From: a virus
Strand: one strand, 5' to 3'
DNA length: 64,000 nt
IMG/VR virus record: IMGVR_UViG_3300010883_000006
Coordinates: 1-64,000 of that record
Of this stretch, positions 61,761 to 64,000 are shown piece after piece. The position numbers and the translations under genes were made by a program. Numbering within the stretch: the stretch's first letter is position 1; every line of letters begins with the position of its first letter. The notes beneath the pieces are model-generated. The model was not told where the DNA came from, did not search any database, and saw nothing but the letters and a program-made list of their open reading frames with translations.

Positions 61761-62627
61761 TTAAAATGGTAAATCTTCGTCTGTTGGTGTGTTAGCTTGT
61801 GGGTCAACAGTTGTTGAAGTTGTTGTTTGTGTCATTTGTATTGTTTCAACTGTACTATCACCAAACTGATACTTTTTAAGGTCGTTGTTCCATCTTGGTG
61901 TCTCACCTTTTGATACAGCATCAAGATATTCTACCGGTTTTTGTGAATAAACGTCAGTCCAACCTTCTGCATTGTCTGTCCATTCTTTTAACTTTTCTGT
62001 CTCTGTAGATAATGCACTTTGGTCATCTGCCATCACCATAGAAATTACTGTGTAGTTTCCTTTTCCGTTTGGTAGTGGTACTGATTTTAACATAAGGGTT
62101 AAATCTCTTCCTTCAGTAACATTAGTTATGTCACCTCTTTTTTGAAAGATAGGGATTATTTTATCTAAAGTTCCGTCACCTTTCCAGTTATGTTTAAATC
62201 TCCAAAACTTAACACCATCCTCTTCTTTATCCCTATCAATTAGTTTAACGATATAAAACTTTTTCGAACGGTATTGTCTAGCTAGTTCTTTGTCTTTATC
62301 GTTACCAGTTAACCTTAGAGCATCTTCAACTTCATTAAGTGGGCTTCTTTCTCCTGTTGGAGAACCATCACCATTTTTACCTGGGTCCATTAACTTTACC
62401 CATTTACCGTCTACTTGTACTTCGTGGAAAAACACTTCTTTAAATGGAGAACTACCATCACTTGTAGGTAGAATCCTTATTGTTCTTTCACCCTCTTTTT
62501 CACCTTTAGGTAAGAAAGTAGCAAAATATTTTTTTAATCTTTCCTCATTACTGATAAAAGGTTTGTCTGACGTACCATTTGATGTTTGTGTTTTTTCGTA
62601 CTGTTTTAAGATTGCTTCTAAACTCAT
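61761..62627 (-). CDS. Single-stranded DNA-binding protein, gp32-like
   Basis: 288 residues with the gp32 layout: a basic and polar N terminus (MSLEAILKQYEKTQTSNGTS), a beta-rich OB-fold core (NEERLKKYFATFLPKGEKEG, then KEVFFHEVQVDGKWVKLMDP, and KFYIVKLIDRDKEEDGVKFW), and an acidic C-terminal tail (PQANTPTDEDLPF) that binds partners. The T4 zinc-finger cysteines are absent, as in many other T4-like relatives, so it probably folds without zinc. It protects single strands at the fork and works with UvsX. A terminator (62671-62707) separates it from the gene before it, so it has its own promoter region at 62628-62670. Confidence 0.87.
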   Translation of the reverse strand: MSLEAILKQYEKTQTSNGTSDKPFISNEERLKKYFATFLPKGEKEGERTIRILPTSDGSSPFKEVFFHEVQVDGKWVKLMDPGKNGDGSPTGERSPLNEVEDALRLTGNDKDKELARQYRSKKFYIVKLIDRDKEEDGVKFWRFKHNWKGDGTLDKIIPIFQKRGDITNVTEGRDLTLMLKSVPLPNGKGNYTVISMVMADDQSALSTETEKLKEWTDNAEGWTDVYSQKPVEYLDAVSKGETPRWNNDLKKYQFGDSTVETIQMTQTTTSTTVDPQANTPTDEDLPF

Positions 62628-62670
62628 AATATTTTTTTTTTATTTTATAATTAATTTACATTAAAATATA

Positions 62671-62707
62671 AAACGAAAAAACGGGTAAGTCAATTGATTA
62701 CCCGTTT
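62671..62707 (-). terminator. Rho-independent terminator upstream of gp32
   Basis: A perfect 10-bp inverted repeat, AAACGGGTAA and TTACCCGTTT, with a nine-base loop (arms 62679-62688 and 62698-62707). Reading the minus strand, the stem is followed by TTTTTTCG, so it ends transcripts from the gene at 62731-63558 before gp32. Confidence 0.88.
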
Positions 62708-62730
62708 AATTTATATTATTTATATTTTAA

Positions 62731-63558
62731 TTAAGATTTGTTCCCTAGTACACTGAATTTTTCGTCTTCAAGTTCCTCTTCATCGTCATCATCATCAGCT
62801 AACCAACTATTCTTTATGTCGGCATCATTGTAATCACTAACATCGTCACTAGTTAAAACATATTCGTGTTTTTCTGGTTGTTTTTCTAACTCTTCACCTT
62901 TCTCATCCCAGAATTGTGATGGTGTTTGAGTAAATGGTCCACTATCTAAATACCTTAATTCTAATTTTTCTTGTGGGGTTTCTGGTTTTAACTCTTCAAA
63001 TTTATTTTCTAAACTATTCATCTGAGTAACTATTTTATCCATCCCACCTAGTTGAGTTTCTAGTGCGTCTAACTTACCAATTAAATCTTCAATTCTTTTA
63101 CTCTGAGAAGTTATCTCTTTTGATACCGTGTCAGCTTTTTCACCTGTTTCTTTAGTCATTGTAACAATATCAGTAACATCCAATTTCTCAACATCCGATT
63201 CTTCAGTGTCCACATCTAAATCTAACTCATCATCACCTAAATCTAACTCATCATCACTACTTTCTAATTCATCATCACCACTTTCTAATTCATCATCACC
63301 TAAATCTAACTCATCATCAGTACCTTCATCATCCAACTCTAGTTCAGCGTCGTCTGTTGTCTCCTCTTCTTGTTCTTCCATGTCTCTCTGAAACCTATTA
63401 AATTTTTCTAATCTGTCTGATTTTCCTTGTGTTTGAACAAATCCTGAAGAAGTAGCACCAAGTCCACCAACCGCATGTTGTTCTTCTAATGAATCTACAT
63501 ATCCATTAATATTAGCATAACGCTCTAACTCTTCTTGTATTAATTTGTTAACTCCCAT
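62731..63558 (-). CDS. Acidic repeat protein with GATSSG motif, possible scaffold or virion core protein
   Basis: 275 residues. It begins MGVNKLIQEELERYANINGY, then GGLGATSSGFVQTQGK at about 31-46, a possible processing or docking motif shared in type with two proteins near 5.3-8.0 kb. Residues about 68-120 are very acidic with tandem DDELDLG/DDELESG units; a coiled coil follows (about 140-190: ETGEKADTVSKEI, LDALETQLGGMDKI). The last 80 residues are polar with an acidic run (DDDDDEEELEDE). The acidic, helical, motif-bearing layout resembles phage scaffold or core proteins, but no protease or capsid gene is visible nearby in the window. A terminator follows. Confidence 0.65.
   Translation of the reverse strand: MGVNKLIQEELERYANINGYVDSLEEQHAVGGLGATSSGFVQTQGKSDRLEKFNRFQRDMEEQEEETTDDAELELDDEGTDDELDLGDDELESGDDELESSDDELDLGDDELDLDVDTEESDVEKLDVTDIVTMTKETGEKADTVSKEITSQSKRIEDLIGKLDALETQLGGMDKIVTQMNSLENKFEELKPETPQEKLELRYLDSGPFTQTPSQFWDEKGEELEKQPEKHEYVLTSDDVSDYNDADIKNSWLADDDDDEEELEDEKFSVLGNKS
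63214..63320. repeat. 21-bp tandem repeat encoding DDELxxG units
   Basis: About five 21-base units (ctaaatctaactcatcatca and variants with ctttctaattcatcatcac) in frame within the acidic protein gene. They encode seven-residue DDELDLG or DDELESG units. This is a coding minisatellite, without spacers, so not a CRISPR array. Confidence 0.75.
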
Positions 63559-63559
63559 C

Positions 63560-63766
63560 TTAATCCATTAATAGTGTTCTACCATCTTCAGTAATCATTT
63601 TTTTATTAACTCTTTCTATTAACCCGTCTTTTGTTTTAATAGTATAACATTCACCTGTTTTTAAATCACAAACTTCTTCATACCCTTCAGCTGACTCAGT
63701 TTTTGTTATTTTAGTTTTTGTTTGATTACCTAGGTACTTGTCTAATTTACCGTTTAAATTTTCCAT
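63560..63766 (-). CDS. Small protein with CDLKTGECYTIKxKDGLIER motif (68 aa)
   Basis: The frame starts MENLNGKLDKYLGNQTKTK and contains VCDLKTGECYTIKTKDGLIE, an ordered two-cysteine element with a beta-hairpin look, followed by RVNKKMITEDGRTLLMD. I have the impression of similar small proteins in head gene regions of T4-like phages from the sea, but cannot name a family. It lies one base from the acidic protein gene, and an ATATTTATA element is 12 bases upstream, so it probably heads a two-gene late operon ending at the terminator. Confidence 0.6.
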   Translation of the reverse strand: MENLNGKLDKYLGNQTKTKITKTESAEGYEEVCDLKTGECYTIKTKDGLIERVNKKMITEDGRTLLMD

Positions 63767-63778
63767 AGTCTTTTTTAT

Positions 63779-63788
63779 TATAAATATC
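63779..63788 (-). promoter_or_regulatory. ATATTTATA element before gene 63560-63766
   Basis: Minus-strand GATATTTATAATA 12 bases before ATG 63766, in the 50-base gap after the partial gene at the right edge. Confidence 0.5.
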
Positions 63789-63816
63789 TTATAGTATAAG
63801 AAAGTTAACTATATTT

Positions 63817-64000
63817 CTAGTTACTATCAACATATTCCCCAACACCATCAAAATTATCCGTCCCACCATATGGACTAGGAACACTTGCTGGTTTTATTGC
63901 AGATAGAAACAAAGATGGTCTTAAGCTAACAAAACCGTCTCCTGGTTGAAAATCATCAAAGTTATTAGGGTCATACACAAGTGGAGCCACTAAAGGTTTT
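63817..64000 (-). CDS. C-terminal fragment of a protein cut by the right window edge
   Basis: An open minus-strand frame with no start in the window ends at TAG 63817-63819. The last 60 residues read LVAPLVYDPNNFDDFQPGDG, then FVSLRPSLFLSAIKPASVPS, then a short acidic tail (GVGEYVDSN). The composition is that of a soluble structural-type protein. I cannot identify it from this fragment; the neighbouring gene order hints at head or core proteins to the right of the window. Confidence 0.6.
   Translation of the reverse strand, partial: KPLVAPLVYDPNNFDDFQPGDGFVSLRPSLFLSAIKPASVPSPYGGTDNFDGVGEYVDSN

Noticed and set aside
63214-63320. Regular short repeats resembling a CRISPR array
   Set aside because: Units are 21 bases, contiguous, in frame and encode DDELxxG; there are no spacers and no cas genes. 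The Cas4-like nuclease at 17359-18147 is far away and fits phage recombination.
1-64000. Prophage or bacterial chromosome segment, and RNA genes
   Set aside because: No integrase, attachment site, host housekeeping operon, tRNA or rRNA was seen by eye; gene packing and T4-type modules fit a lytic phage. A tRNA scan was not possible, so a missed tRNA within coding DNA cannot be fully excluded.

Overview
This window reads as a contiguous piece of a large, AT-rich, T4-like (contractile-tail) bacteriophage genome. Almost every base is coding. 57 of the 59 genes I support lie on the minus strand, mostly abutting or overlapping by a few bases, with only two genes on the plus strand. The phage assignment rests on T4-type modules: baseplate wedge proteins of the gp25 and gp6 families followed by a run of very large structural proteins; recombination and replication proteins of the gp46/gp47, gp41, UvsX, RNase H/FEN and gp32 kinds; and a primase, a RuvC-like nuclease and an endolysin. 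I see no integrase, tRNA, rRNA, CRISPR array or insertion sequence. DNA polymerase, terminase, portal and major capsid genes are not recognisable here, so they presumably lie outside the window.

Several independent traits point to a Bacteroidota (probably flavobacterial) host. They are a small histone H1-like protein, a DUF5522-like protein, a full-length sigma-70 factor of Bacteroidota RpoD type in place of a T4 gp55-like factor, GCTDPxAxNYxPxAxxDDGSC repeats and a GGTPPYT-type repeat in the tail proteins, and a C-terminal motif resembling one common in Bacteroidota proteins. This is inference from family knowledge; no database search was possible.

Layout by plus-strand coordinate (transcription mostly runs right to left): 1-4033, small accessory genes, a DnaJ homologue and the histone-like protein. 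4071-9203, probable virion-associated acidic proteins (one carrying an annexin-like repeat) and lysis or envelope genes ending in an amidase. 9181-11938, a membrane coiled-coil protein, the sigma factor and a hypothetical gene. 12013-12405, a lone plus-strand gene facing a divergent control region. 12402-19704, a recombination and nuclease block: gp46, RNase HII fused to a HAD domain, gp47, a RecB/Cas4-like nuclease, primase and a RuvC-like nuclease. 19712-55262, a tail and baseplate block of about 35 kb, from gp25 and gp6 (right) through a gp7-position protein with membrane segments to a 3099-residue giant and several probable fibre or adhesin proteins (left). 55319-57839, small zinc-binding proteins and a B12-dependent ribonucleotide reductase. 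57855-62627, a replication block: helicase, FEN/RNase H, UvsX and single-stranded DNA-binding protein. 62671-62707, a clean intrinsic terminator. 62731-64000, an acidic repeat protein and two further genes, one cut by the window edge.

The modules fit a self-sufficient lytic programme. A recurring element, ATATTTATA, sits 12-21 bases upstream of at least nine genes on the sense strand, including one of the two plus-strand genes, and is my best candidate for a phage promoter class. The most unusual observations are the annexin-type repeat in a probable virion protein, the long shared segment in two giant tail proteins, the membrane-spanning segments in a baseplate-region protein, the RNase HII-HAD fusion, and the histone-like gene.
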